A stretch of DNA of 6,283 nt. It comes from an uncultured Bacillota bacterium (lineage in GTDB: Bacteria > Bacillota_A > Clostridia > Peptostreptococcales > Anaerovoracaceae). Location of the stretch: positions 1 to 6,283 of the forward strand of contig CAMOWO010000047.1 of NCBI GenBank assembly GCA_946628525.1, in the 5' to 3' direction. The notes beneath the pieces are model-generated. The model made no database searches and had not been told where the DNA came from. It saw only the letters and a list, made by a program, of their open reading frames with translations. Below are positions 1 through 5,284 of this stretch, piece after piece (position 1 is the stretch's first letter; each line of letters begins with the position of its first letter). The position numbers were made by a program, and so were the translations under genes.

Positions 1-492
1 ATCACCGTCGCCGATTTCATCTTGAAAGAGAAGGTCTCCGGCAAAGTGATCCTCCTGAGCGTCCTGATGTTTCTTGCAGGTGTTGCAGGGGCCATGCAGG
101 CGCCAACGAACACGGCTCTTTCCTATGTGACATGCAAGGTGGAAGCAAGTTTCATCTCTTTTCTGGGAGGATTTCTCGTGCTTCTCATTGCCACGATGAT
201 AAAAGAACGCGGGCACTTCGGCAGCCTGCGGGGCAAAGAGATCAGACCGTGGATGGTGATCGGCGGAGCATACGGAGCATTCGTCGTGTTCTGCAATACC
301 GTCGCCACCCCATACATCGGCGTCGCGCTGGTGATGGCTTCGGCCATGTTCGGCCAGCTGGTGAGCGCCATGGCCATCGACAGCCACGGACTTTTGCAGG
401 CACCGGTGATCAAGACGAACAAAGAGCGGGTGCTGGGCATCGCCATCATCGCGGCAGGTGTGATCCTCGTCACGATCGCCCGCATACAATAA
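1..492 (+). CDS. DMT-superfamily membrane protein, DUF606/YdcZ-like (3' part)
   Basis: The reading frame is open from base 1, so the gene starts upstream; 163 residues are visible. A TTG at 22 has no ribosome binding site before it and is not a convincing start. The visible part has about four to five hydrophobic segments: LLSVLMFLAGVAGAMQ, then SFLGGFLVLLIATMI, then PWMVIGGAYGAFVVF running into a long segment that includes YIGVALVMASAMFGQLVSAM, and a last one near VLGIAIIAAGVILVT. The pattern of QAPTNTALS near the first segment, SF-GG in the second and GQL-SA--IDS-G-L in the fourth resembles the DUF606 (YdcZ) family. Family members occur as single units of about 150 residues or as tandem fusions of about 300. 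The linker-like residues before the first helix here suggest the C-terminal half of a fusion, but that cannot be settled from this window. Substrate is unknown. The hydrolase gene follows after 12 nt, so they are probably co-transcribed. Confidence 0.75.
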   Translation: MTVADFILKEKVSGKVILLSVLMFLAGVAGAMQAPTNTALSYVTCKVEASFISFLGGFLVLLIATMIKERGHFGSLRGKEIRPWMVIGGAYGAFVVFCNTVATPYIGVALVMASAMFGQLVSAMAIDSHGLLQAPVIKTNKERVLGIAIIAAGVILVTIARIQ

Positions 493-504
493 AAGGAGCA
501 TCTC

Positions 505-1434
505 ATGGAATCCAAAACATTCACAACTTCAAAGGGCGTGAACATTCGCTATTACCATGACGGCAGCCGCGGACCGAAACTTGTCATGATCCATGGCCAG
601 GGGACATCCTCGGAATCCTTCGGGGGCGTCGCACCGATCCTCTCTCGGGGCATGCAGGTGTATCTCATCGACTGCCCGGGACACGGCGGCAGCACCAAAG
701 ATCCTGACATCTATACGTTGGCTGGATGCGGCGATGCGATCCTGGAGCTCATCATGAAGGAGATCGGAGGTCCCATCGCGCTTCTGGGTCATTCCTCAGG
801 AGGCCTGATCGCGGCCTACATCGCATCGAAGTCGGTTCTGTGCGCGCGCCTGATCTTGGAAGATCCGCCATTCTTCTCCTGCGTAGGGGAGCGGCGCAAA
901 GGATTCTTCAATTACGTGGACCTTTCGACGGTGTGCCACGACTATCTGAACGGGGGCAAAGAGGAAGAAGAGGATTTCGTTCTCTACTACTTCGATCACC
1001 AGTACGCTTGGAACCTGTTCCCGGACAAGACGAGGGAGAAGACGAAGCGCAAGCTCACGGCCAGCGCCCGCAAGTACAGGGCGAAGCATCCGTACGAAGA
1101 TCTGCAGGTCATGTTCTGGCCAAGTGAGGCCTTCATCGGCATGAACGATTACGATCCTCGTTTCGGGGAAGCCTTCTACACGGATTCTTTCCACGAAGGC
1201 GTGGACTACGAAGAGATCCTGCGAAACATCAAGTGCCGGACGCTGTTCATGAAAGCGAAGATCGAGCAGGGTGAGGACGGCATCATCCAGGGGGCTCTGG
1301 CTGAGGAAGATCTGGACCGTGTGGCCGCCTGCGTGCCGCGCTTCGAACTGCAGCGCTTCAACTGCGGACACGGCATCCACATCGACAGGAACGGCGATTT
1401 CAACAGAGCGCTGAAGAAGTTCATCATGAAATAA
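505..1434 (+). CDS. Alpha/beta hydrolase fold protein
   Basis: A complete 309-residue cytoplasmic protein with no signal peptide. The start is set by AAGGAG at 493-498, 6 nt before ATG. Fold landmarks appear in order: the oxyanion loop HGQG (residues 30-33), DCPGHGGS (56-63), the nucleophile elbow G95-H-S97-S-G99 with S97 as the likely nucleophile, LEDPP (118-122) after the next strand, and the C-terminal GHGIH (288-292 region) with H289 as the likely catalytic histidine. The acid is less certain: E119/D120, or an acidic residue in the EQGED stretch before the last strand. Between about residue 125 and 235 lies a long, charged, helical insertion containing a run of four glutamates; this would be the cap domain that sets substrate choice. 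The family includes esterases, C-C hydrolases, dehalogenases and peptidases, so the substrate cannot be named. It sits at the end of the upstream unit and is followed directly by a terminator. Confidence 0.88.
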   Translation: MESKTFTTSKGVNIRYYHDGSRGPKLVMIHGQGTSSESFGGVAPILSRGMQVYLIDCPGHGGSTKDPDIYTLAGCGDAILELIMKEIGGPIALLGHSSGGLIAAYIASKSVLCARLILEDPPFFSCVGERRKGFFNYVDLSTVCHDYLNGGKEEEEDFVLYYFDHQYAWNLFPDKTREKTKRKLTASARKYRAKHPYEDLQVMFWPSEAFIGMNDYDPRFGEAFYTDSFHEGVDYEEILRNIKCRTLFMKAKIEQGEDGIIQGALAEEDLDRVAACVPRFELQRFNCGHGIHIDRNGDFNRALKKFIMK

Positions 1435-1449
1435 AAGTTTGTGACACAT

Positions 1450-1479
1450 CCCGGAAGAGAAGAACTCTTCCGGGTTTTT
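1450..1479 (+). terminator. Intrinsic terminator after the hydrolase gene
   Basis: A perfect 10-bp stem, CCCGGAAGAG (1450-1459) with CTCTTCCGGG (1465-1474), encloses a 5-nt loop AAGAA and is followed at once by TTTTT (1475-1479). It begins 15 nt after the hydrolase stop codon. There is no T run on the opposite strand, so it should act only on rightward transcription. It separates the hydrolase unit from the polysaccharide operon. Confidence 0.93.
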
Positions 1480-1514
1480 GTATTATTTAGTTTTTTTTAA
1501 AAAAAGGTATTTTC

Positions 1515-1526
1515 TCGCTGCAGCGA
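1515..1526. promoter_or_regulatory. 12-bp perfect palindrome, possible operator
   Basis: TCGCTGCAGCGA is a perfect 12-bp palindrome located 9 bases before a TAATAT candidate -10 element. Overlapping CTCG (1514-1517) and CGAG (1527-1530) also form an inverted pair around it. Perfect dyads next to a promoter are often bound by dimeric regulators, but with no known site to compare this is only a candidate. Confidence 0.3.
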
Positions 1527-1580
1527 CGAGGTGGTAATATTCTTATATCTAACCAGTTTTATGGCGTAAATATATTGTTT

Positions 1581-1601
1581 GTCCTTTGCATCACGCAGGA
1601 C
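1581..1601 (+). promoter_or_regulatory. Leader hairpin with possible antiterminator arm
   Basis: GTCC (1581-1584) pairs with GGAC (1598-1601) and TGC (1587-1589) with GCA (1595-1597), leaving a TT bulge and the loop ATCAC. Its 5' arm contains CCTTTGCA (1583-1590), which could instead pair with TGCAAGG (1691-1697), the left arm of the downstream terminator-shaped hairpin, with a single bulged T. The two states would exclude each other. The pairing is visible in the sequence; any regulatory use is inference. Confidence 0.35.
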
Positions 1602-1659
1602 GAATACGAAAAGGGAAATATTGATCTAGTTCAGGGGGATGCCATACAGATTGGAATAC

Positions 1660-1679
1660 GATACCGCTTTTGCGATGTC
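1660..1679 (+). promoter_or_regulatory. Leader hairpin just before the attenuator
   Basis: GATACCGC (1660-1667) and GCGATGTC (1672-1679) form an 8-position stem with one C/A mismatch and one T-G wobble around a TTTT loop. It ends 10 nt before the terminator-shaped hairpin. A small hairpin in this place could be a recruitment site for an antitermination protein, as described for the LoaP family, but its sequence alone does not identify such a site. Confidence 0.3.
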
Positions 1680-1689
1680 GCCAAATCAC

Positions 1690-1715
1690 CTGCAAGGTTC
1701 TCCTTGCAGATTTTT
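1690..1715 (+). terminator. Terminator-shaped hairpin in the operon leader (attenuator candidate)
   Basis: CTGCAAGG (1690-1697) and CCTTGCAG (1702-1709) form a perfect 8-bp stem with a TTCT loop, followed by ATTTTT (1710-1715). It has the architecture of an intrinsic terminator, yet there is no gene for 255 bases upstream and the LCP start is only 36 nt downstream. The preceding gene already has its own strong terminator at 1450-1479. The likely role is to stop transcripts in the leader unless they are allowed through, that is, attenuation. The stem is modest (five G-C pairs) and the T run short, so read-through could be considerable. Confidence 0.6.
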
Positions 1716-1751
1716 AGTGCGATCAATATATGCAGTTGATATAGAAGATAC

Positions 1752-2807
1752 ATGCAGAACAGGCATCTGAAAAAACGGAATATCATCCTCACGATCCTGA
1801 TCGCCCTCGCCGTGCTGGCGGCCATGGGGACCGGCTTGCACCTTTGGGAACTCCACTCCCAGCAGGAGGAACAGTTCGGCGATTCCGGTGACTGGGGCAA
1901 GGGAAATACAGGACCGAAGTACCTCACCATCGGGGAAGCCGACTACTACTACACGGATGATGTGGACGCATACCTGCTCATCGGTACCGATGCCAGCAGC
2001 AAGGCTGACAACGACGTCAAGAAGAAGGGCTTCGATGGGGATCTGGCAGATTTTCTCGTGCTGGTGATGATCAACAACACCCAGGAGAAATACGCTTTCT
2101 TCCAGATCGACAGGGACACGATCACGGATGTGCCGGTGCTGGATGAGAAGGGTGAATCCACCGGGACCTACCCTGAGCAGATCTGCACGGCCCACTGGTA
2201 CGGCCAGAACGAGGACCAGAGAAACAAGAACACCATCGATACGGTGTCCTACGTCTTCGGGGGACTGAAGATCAAGGGTGCCTACGTGCTGAATATGAAG
2301 GATATCGCGGCCGTCAACCATGCCATCGGCGGTGTGGTCGTGGATATCGAGACGGACATGACAAACGTGGATCCGGAGTTCAAAAAAGGTGCCAGCGTGC
2401 TCCTCGATGACAAGCAGGCGGAGAAGTTCGTCAGAGCCAGGATGGACGTGGGCAAGGGCACGAACAAAGAACGTATGGCCCGCCAGCGGCAGTACATGCA
2501 GAAGGTCTACAACCTGGTGCTCAGTCAGATCCGCGAAAACCCGGACTACTTCGATGAGCTCTACGCAGAACTGGACGGACACGTGGACTCCACGATGCAG
2601 GCAAGTGAAGTATCGAGGATCGCGAACCGGTTCGATCAGTTCGAATCCCTGGGCATCATACAGCCGGTGGGCGAGTCCAAATCAGCGGATACGCTCCTCG
2701 ACGGCGTCAAGCACTCGGAGTTCTACCCCGATTACGTGAAGCTTGCCGAACAGATGGCCAAGGTCATGGACCTGGACGATATCGCAAATCTTGAGGAGGA
2801 TGAGTAA
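1752..2807 (+). CDS. LCP (LytR-CpsA-Psr) family glycan ligase
   Basis: A 351-residue membrane-anchored protein. ATG 1752 is the only possible start, since an in-frame stop lies 13 nt upstream. A short basic N-terminus (RHLKKR) leads to one transmembrane helix at about residues 11-32, leaving the rest outside the cell. LCP landmarks are YLLIGTD (74-80), the ADFLVLV strand with D100, QIDRDT with R121 in the place of the family's PRDT motif, FVRAR with R228 and R230, and the C-terminal R241-M-A-R244-Q-R246-Q stretch, matching the arginines that hold the polyprenyl pyrophosphate. LCP enzymes move glycan polymers from their lipid carrier onto peptidoglycan, needing Mg2+. The C-terminus is acidic (LEEDE). 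As the first gene of the operon it probably anchors the polymer made by the downstream enzymes. CpsA- or LytR-like naming would be a guess. Confidence 0.9.
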   Translation: MQNRHLKKRNIILTILIALAVLAAMGTGLHLWELHSQQEEQFGDSGDWGKGNTGPKYLTIGEADYYYTDDVDAYLLIGTDASSKADNDVKKKGFDGDLADFLVLVMINNTQEKYAFFQIDRDTITDVPVLDEKGESTGTYPEQICTAHWYGQNEDQRNKNTIDTVSYVFGGLKIKGAYVLNMKDIAAVNHAIGGVVVDIETDMTNVDPEFKKGASVLLDDKQAEKFVRARMDVGKGTNKERMARQRQYMQKVYNLVLSQIRENPDYFDELYAELDGHVDSTMQASEVSRIANRFDQFESLGIIQPVGESKSADTLLDGVKHSEFYPDYVKLAEQMAKVMDLDDIANLEEDE

Positions 2808-2896
2808 CATTTCCTCCCCTCGGAGGTTATTACTGTTTAGATAAGTTATCACTTTTGGAATAAGAATACGTTACTACAGGTAAACCGTTTATCACT
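2808..2896 (+). promoter_or_regulatory. 89-nt spacer with short repeats and no clear ribosome binding site
   Basis: The spacer begins with a 5-bp hairpin, CCTCC (2813-2817) with GGAGG (2822-2826), too weak and too poor in following T to be a terminator. The GGAGG is a perfect Shine-Dalgarno string but lies 70 nt before the next start. TTATCACT occurs exactly twice, at 2846-2853 and at 2889-2896; the second copy touches the wzz start codon. The only purine string near the start is AGG at 2878-2880, 16 nt away. How translation of the next gene is initiated is therefore unclear. Confidence 0.4.
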
Positions 2897-3697
2897 ATGA
2901 ACCAGCAACCCGATATCACTAACAACGAAAGAGTCGACAGCGAGATCGAGATAGATCTTATCGAACTATTTTCTTACTACAGGACGAAGCTCCTGTGGAT
3001 CATCGCAGCCTTCGTGATAGGAGCACTTATCGCAGGCCTCGTTACTCAGTTCGCTATGACACCAAAATACACATCGACAGCGAAGATGTACATGGTATCT
3101 TCCTCCAGCCAGTCGGTGGTGGACCTGACAGACTTCAACATCGGTCAGTCCCTTTCCAGCGACTACGTAGAGCTGCTGAAGACACGTACCATCGTGGAGA
3201 GTGTGATCCAGGAACAGAGCCTGCCATACAGCTACGAACAGCTGATCGGCATGCTCAATGTTTCCGTTGTGGCTGACACCAGGATCCTCAGCATCCAGTG
3301 CACCAGCCCCGACAAGAAGGAAGCCATGAACATCGCCAACGCGCTGGCGGAGAAGGGTGTCACAGAACTGCCGAAACTCATGGAGACCCCGGAGCCCCAC
3401 ATCGCAGAATACGCCATCGTGGCAGTCAATAAAAGTTCACCAAGCCTTACGAAGAACACCATGATCGGTGCACTTCTGGGGCTGCTTCTGATGCTCGGAT
3501 TATGCACGATCCGATTCCTCACGGACGATACATTCAAGACGGCGGAGGATATCGAGAAGGCCTTTGGCGTCATGCCGCTGACGGTGATCCCGGAAGGCAA
3601 GATCGAGGGCATGCAGTCAGAAGAGAAGGGCAAGAAACGGAAGAAAACAAAGAAACGCAAGAAAGGGAAGAAATATGGCAGCGTCAACAGACAATAA
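2897..3697 (+). CDS. CpsC/Wzz-type chain-length determinant and BY-kinase activator
   Basis: A 266-residue inner-membrane protein. The order is cytoplasmic N-terminus with EIEIDLIELFSYYR (16-29), first transmembrane helix about 33-53, extracellular domain about 54-187 with the family's PKYTSTAKMY start, second helix about 188-207, and a cytoplasmic tail. No other start fits: a stop lies 36 nt upstream with no ATG, GTG or TTG between. In Firmicutes the short CpsC/CapA form lacks the kinase domain, sets polymer length and uses its C-terminal tail to activate the separate kinase, encoded next here. The tail is unusual: residues 244-259 carry 13 Lys or Arg in 16 positions. A PLTVIPEGK stretch (about 230-238) before it is typical. 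The gene overlaps the kinase gene by 23 nt, so production of the two partners is probably coupled. Confidence 0.9.
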   Translation: MNQQPDITNNERVDSEIEIDLIELFSYYRTKLLWIIAAFVIGALIAGLVTQFAMTPKYTSTAKMYMVSSSSQSVVDLTDFNIGQSLSSDYVELLKTRTIVESVIQEQSLPYSYEQLIGMLNVSVVADTRILSIQCTSPDKKEAMNIANALAEKGVTELPKLMETPEPHIAEYAIVAVNKSSPSLTKNTMIGALLGLLLMLGLCTIRFLTDDTFKTAEDIEKAFGVMPLTVIPEGKIEGMQSEEKGKKRKKTKKRKKGKKYGSVNRQ

Positions 3698-4403
3698 GAT
3701 CATTTTCGGGCAGATGCCGACTCTTCCTTATGCAATAGAGGAAGCGGTCAACCGCCTCAGGATAAACATCAGCTTTCTGGGAAGCGATGTGCGCAAGATC
3801 ATGATCATCAGCTCAGAGCCGAATGAAGGCAAGTCCTTCATCGCCATGAACCTCTGGCAGCAGATGGCAAGGGCCGGGGAACCGTCGATCCTGGTGGATG
3901 CGGATATGAGAAACTCCAACCTGGTCAGAACGTATGACATGCGCAGGGAAGACGGGCAGGAGCTGAAGGGGCTCTCCCACTACCTTTCGAATGACATCTC
4001 GCTCAGGGACGTATGTTTCCATACGGACACGGAGATGGGGGATATCATGCCGAACGTGGAGAATACCATCAACCCGTCCATGCTCCTCGAGACGAGAAAA
4101 TTCGAGAACCTCATGGGAGGTCTCGCAAAGCATTACCGTTACGTATTCATAGACGCGCCGCCTCTCGGTCTCGTCTCCGACGGAGAGAGGATCGGGAACC
4201 TTTGCGATGGCGCTATCCTCTGCGTGCGCGGAGGCGTTACCCCAAAGGGTGTCGTGCGGGAATCCGTCCGTCAGCTGGAACGTGCGGGATGTCCGATGCT
4301 GGGCATCGTGCTCAACCGCGTCGGCGATACGAAGAACGGCTACTACCACAGCCACTACGGCAAACGTTACTACTCCGATTATTACTACGGCAAAGATAAA
4401 TAG
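3675..4403 (+). CDS. CpsD/CapB-type bacterial tyrosine kinase (BY-kinase)
   Basis: A 242-residue cytoplasmic ATPase-fold kinase. Walker A is S47-E-P-N-E-G-K53-S54, Walker A' is ILVDADMRN (72-80, D75 and D77), and Walker B is VFIDAPP (157-163, D160). The C-terminus is the autophosphorylation cluster: eight tyrosines in the 16 residues 223-238. The N-terminal EAVNRLR (23-29) corresponds to the EX2RX2R interface motif for ring assembly, but its first arginine position is N26. The start lies inside the wzz gene; AAAGGG at 3662-3667, within the polylysine codons, serves as ribosome binding site 7 nt upstream. In the known system the CpsC partner activates the kinase, the tyrosine tail is cyclically phosphorylated, and CpsB removes the phosphates, which controls polymer export and length. 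Both partner genes are in this operon. Confidence 0.93.
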   Translation: MAASTDNKIIFGQMPTLPYAIEEAVNRLRINISFLGSDVRKIMIISSEPNEGKSFIAMNLWQQMARAGEPSILVDADMRNSNLVRTYDMRREDGQELKGLSHYLSNDISLRDVCFHTDTEMGDIMPNVENTINPSMLLETRKFENLMGGLAKHYRYVFIDAPPLGLVSDGERIGNLCDGAILCVRGGVTPKGVVRESVRQLERAGCPMLGIVLNRVGDTKNGYYHSHYGKRYYSDYYYGKDK

Positions 4404-4404
4404 A

Positions 4405-4419
4405 GATCCGCAGAGGATC
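4405..4419 (+). promoter_or_regulatory. Small hairpin directly after the kinase gene
   Basis: GATCC (4405-4409) and GGATC (4415-4419) pair around GCAGA, starting right after the kinase stop codon. No T run follows, so it is not a terminator. It may be a stabilising or processing element, or chance. Confidence 0.25.
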
Positions 4420-4437
4420 ATCCCAATCAGGTAGTTC

Positions 4438-4451
4438 GCGGGTCACCCCGC
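4438..4451 (+). repeat. Hairpin repeat copy 1, upstream of the FN3 gene
   Basis: GCGGGTCACCCCGC forms a 5-bp all-GC stem (4438-4442 with 4447-4451) around TCAC. A copy differing at one base lies at 5235-5248. This copy ends 34 nt before the FN3 start codon, and AGATCCG begins 34 nt upstream of it; the other copy has 36 nt and 31 nt in the same places. No T run follows. It may be a shared cis-acting RNA element or a trace of duplication. Confidence 0.55.
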
Positions 4452-4485
4452 TGCTATAAATCTTTAAGAAAGGGGGAATATTCCA

Positions 4486-5148
4486 ATGGGCATGAGATGT
4501 TTCAAAAAGTTTGCGATCCTTGCTATGGCACTGGTCCTGATGTTCTCGATGACGATCCCTGCCTCCGCAGCCGGAGACGGTTCCAACACATCCGGAGAGA
4601 CAGCACCGGCAGCAAAGGCGAAGGTCACGAGTACGAACGGTAACTACTCAAAGAAGACGATTACTGTGAAGTACAGCGGCACGGATGCTGTGAAGTACAA
4701 GATCGCTTACAAGAAGGCCGGAGCAAAGACATGGACATACAAGACAACGACGAACAAGTCTTCTTATGTTCTCACGCTCAAGGCGAACGGTCTTTATCAG
4801 ATCAAGGTTGCCGGCATCAACAAGGATGGCAAGCAGGGATCCTTCACATCAGTGAGAAACCGTTACATCAACGGTTCCAAGGTCAAAGCTACTGCGAAGA
4901 AGAAGTCCATGAAGGTCACTTCTGCGAAGATAAGCGACATCACTGGTTACAAGATCTACTACTCGACCAAGAAGAGTATGAAGGGTCAGAAGGTCGTAAC
5001 TGTCAAGACAACTAAGGCACTGAGCAAGACTGTCAAGGGTCTCAAGAAGGGCAAGACCTACTACGTTATGGTTCGTCCATATAAGGTTTACGGCGGTAAG
5101 ACTTATGTCGGCATAGCTCGTAACGTTGTTAAGGTCAAGATCAAGTAG
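4486..5148 (+). CDS. Secreted, highly basic protein with two fibronectin type III-like domains
   Basis: A complete 220-residue protein with a strong ribosome binding site (AGGGGGA, 4471-4477). A second ATG six bases later is possible. The signal peptide has basic MRCFKKF, a hydrophobic core to about residue 24 and a PASA-A cleavage site after about residue 28. There is no lipobox, sortase motif or second membrane helix, so the protein should be released or held by charge. After a short Ser/Thr/Gly linker come two FN3-like beta domains, about 46-128 and 131-220, recognisable by YKIAYKKAG/YKIYYSTKK and LYQIKVAGINKDG/YYVMVRPYKVYGG. The mature part has about 40 lysines in 192 residues and only about five acidic residues. 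Codon use shifts to GTT, ACT, CGT and AAG, unlike the neighbours, suggesting high expression or a separate origin. Function is unknown; binding of an anionic polymer or wall is a reasonable inference. Confidence 0.85.
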   Translation: MGMRCFKKFAILAMALVLMFSMTIPASAAGDGSNTSGETAPAAKAKVTSTNGNYSKKTITVKYSGTDAVKYKIAYKKAGAKTWTYKTTTNKSSYVLTLKANGLYQIKVAGINKDGKQGSFTSVRNRYINGSKVKATAKKKSMKVTSAKISDITGYKIYYSTKKSMKGQKVVTVKTTKALSKTVKGLKKGKTYYVMVRPYKVYGGKTYVGIARNVVKVKIK

Positions 5149-5231
5149 AGTCCTGATTGATTTGTGCACAGATCAGTACACGATTGAGACGACCATGAGG
5201 AATAGATCCGGGGCAGTGCCGTGCGGTGCTG

Positions 5232-5251
5232 CCTGCGGATCACCCCGCAGG
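5232..5251 (+). repeat. Hairpin repeat copy 2, upstream of the phosphatase gene
   Basis: CCTGCGG (5232-5238) and CCGCAGG (5245-5251) form a 7-bp stem around ATCACC. Within it, 5235-5248 matches 13 of 14 bases of the hairpin at 4438-4451. It ends 33 nt before the phosphatase start codon. AGATCCG at 5204-5210 also has a counterpart at 4404-4410. No T run follows, so it is not an intrinsic terminator. Confidence 0.55.
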
Positions 5252-5284
5252 TGTCTCCCACAGGAAAGAGTCACAGAAGCAAAA

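Larger units (their letters stand above)
1480..1751 (+). promoter_or_regulatory. Gene-free leader upstream of the polysaccharide operon
   Basis: No credible gene lies in these 272 bases; the stretch is more AT-rich than its surroundings and full of stops. It must hold the operon promoter because a strong terminator precedes it. No promoter is clear: TAATAT (1535-1540) and TTATAT (1543-1548) could be -10 elements but lack a good -35 partner, and TTGATC (1621-1626) with TACAGA (1645-1650) at 18-bp spacing is another weak candidate. Other contents are a T8A7 tract (1491-1505), a 12-bp palindrome (1515-1526), hairpins at 1581-1601 and 1660-1679, and a terminator-shaped hairpin at 1690-1715. I could not match it to a riboswitch class I know. 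The first gene has only a weak ribosome binding site (AGAAG, 1743-1747, 4 nt before the ATG). Confidence 0.6.

Noticed and set aside
1491..1505. T8A7 tract as a terminator
   Set aside because: It can fold only as a weak A-T stem without a loop and without a separate T run. It may bend DNA or act as an UP-type element, but nothing supports a terminator.
1581..1680. Cyclic-di-GMP riboswitch, suggested by CACGCA and a following GGA in the leader
   Set aside because: The conserved core and the tetraloop/receptor arrangement of the GEMM-I class are not present; only a few bases agree.
1686..2582. Long open frame on the minus strand (298 codons) opposite the LCP gene
   Set aside because: It is fully antisense to a gene with clear LCP motifs, has no recognisable domain, and arises from the codon bias of the + strand. 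The same holds for the other antisense frames, for example 796-1449 and 5240-6034.
3718..3833. Non-functional Walker A in the kinase because of N50 in place of the usual G
   Set aside because: The essential GKS is intact and PNEGKS variants are familiar in clostridial BY-kinases, so activity is expected.
5153..5176. Hairpin CTGAT/ATCAG after the FN3 gene as a terminator
   Set aside because: The stem is only 5 bp with an awkward interior and no T run follows.
5126..5284. Upstream extension of the phosphatase frame
   Set aside because: The frame is open but would overlap the FN3 gene end and the hairpin repeat. The CpsB family begins at the M-I-D-x-H-x-H sequence encoded from 5285.
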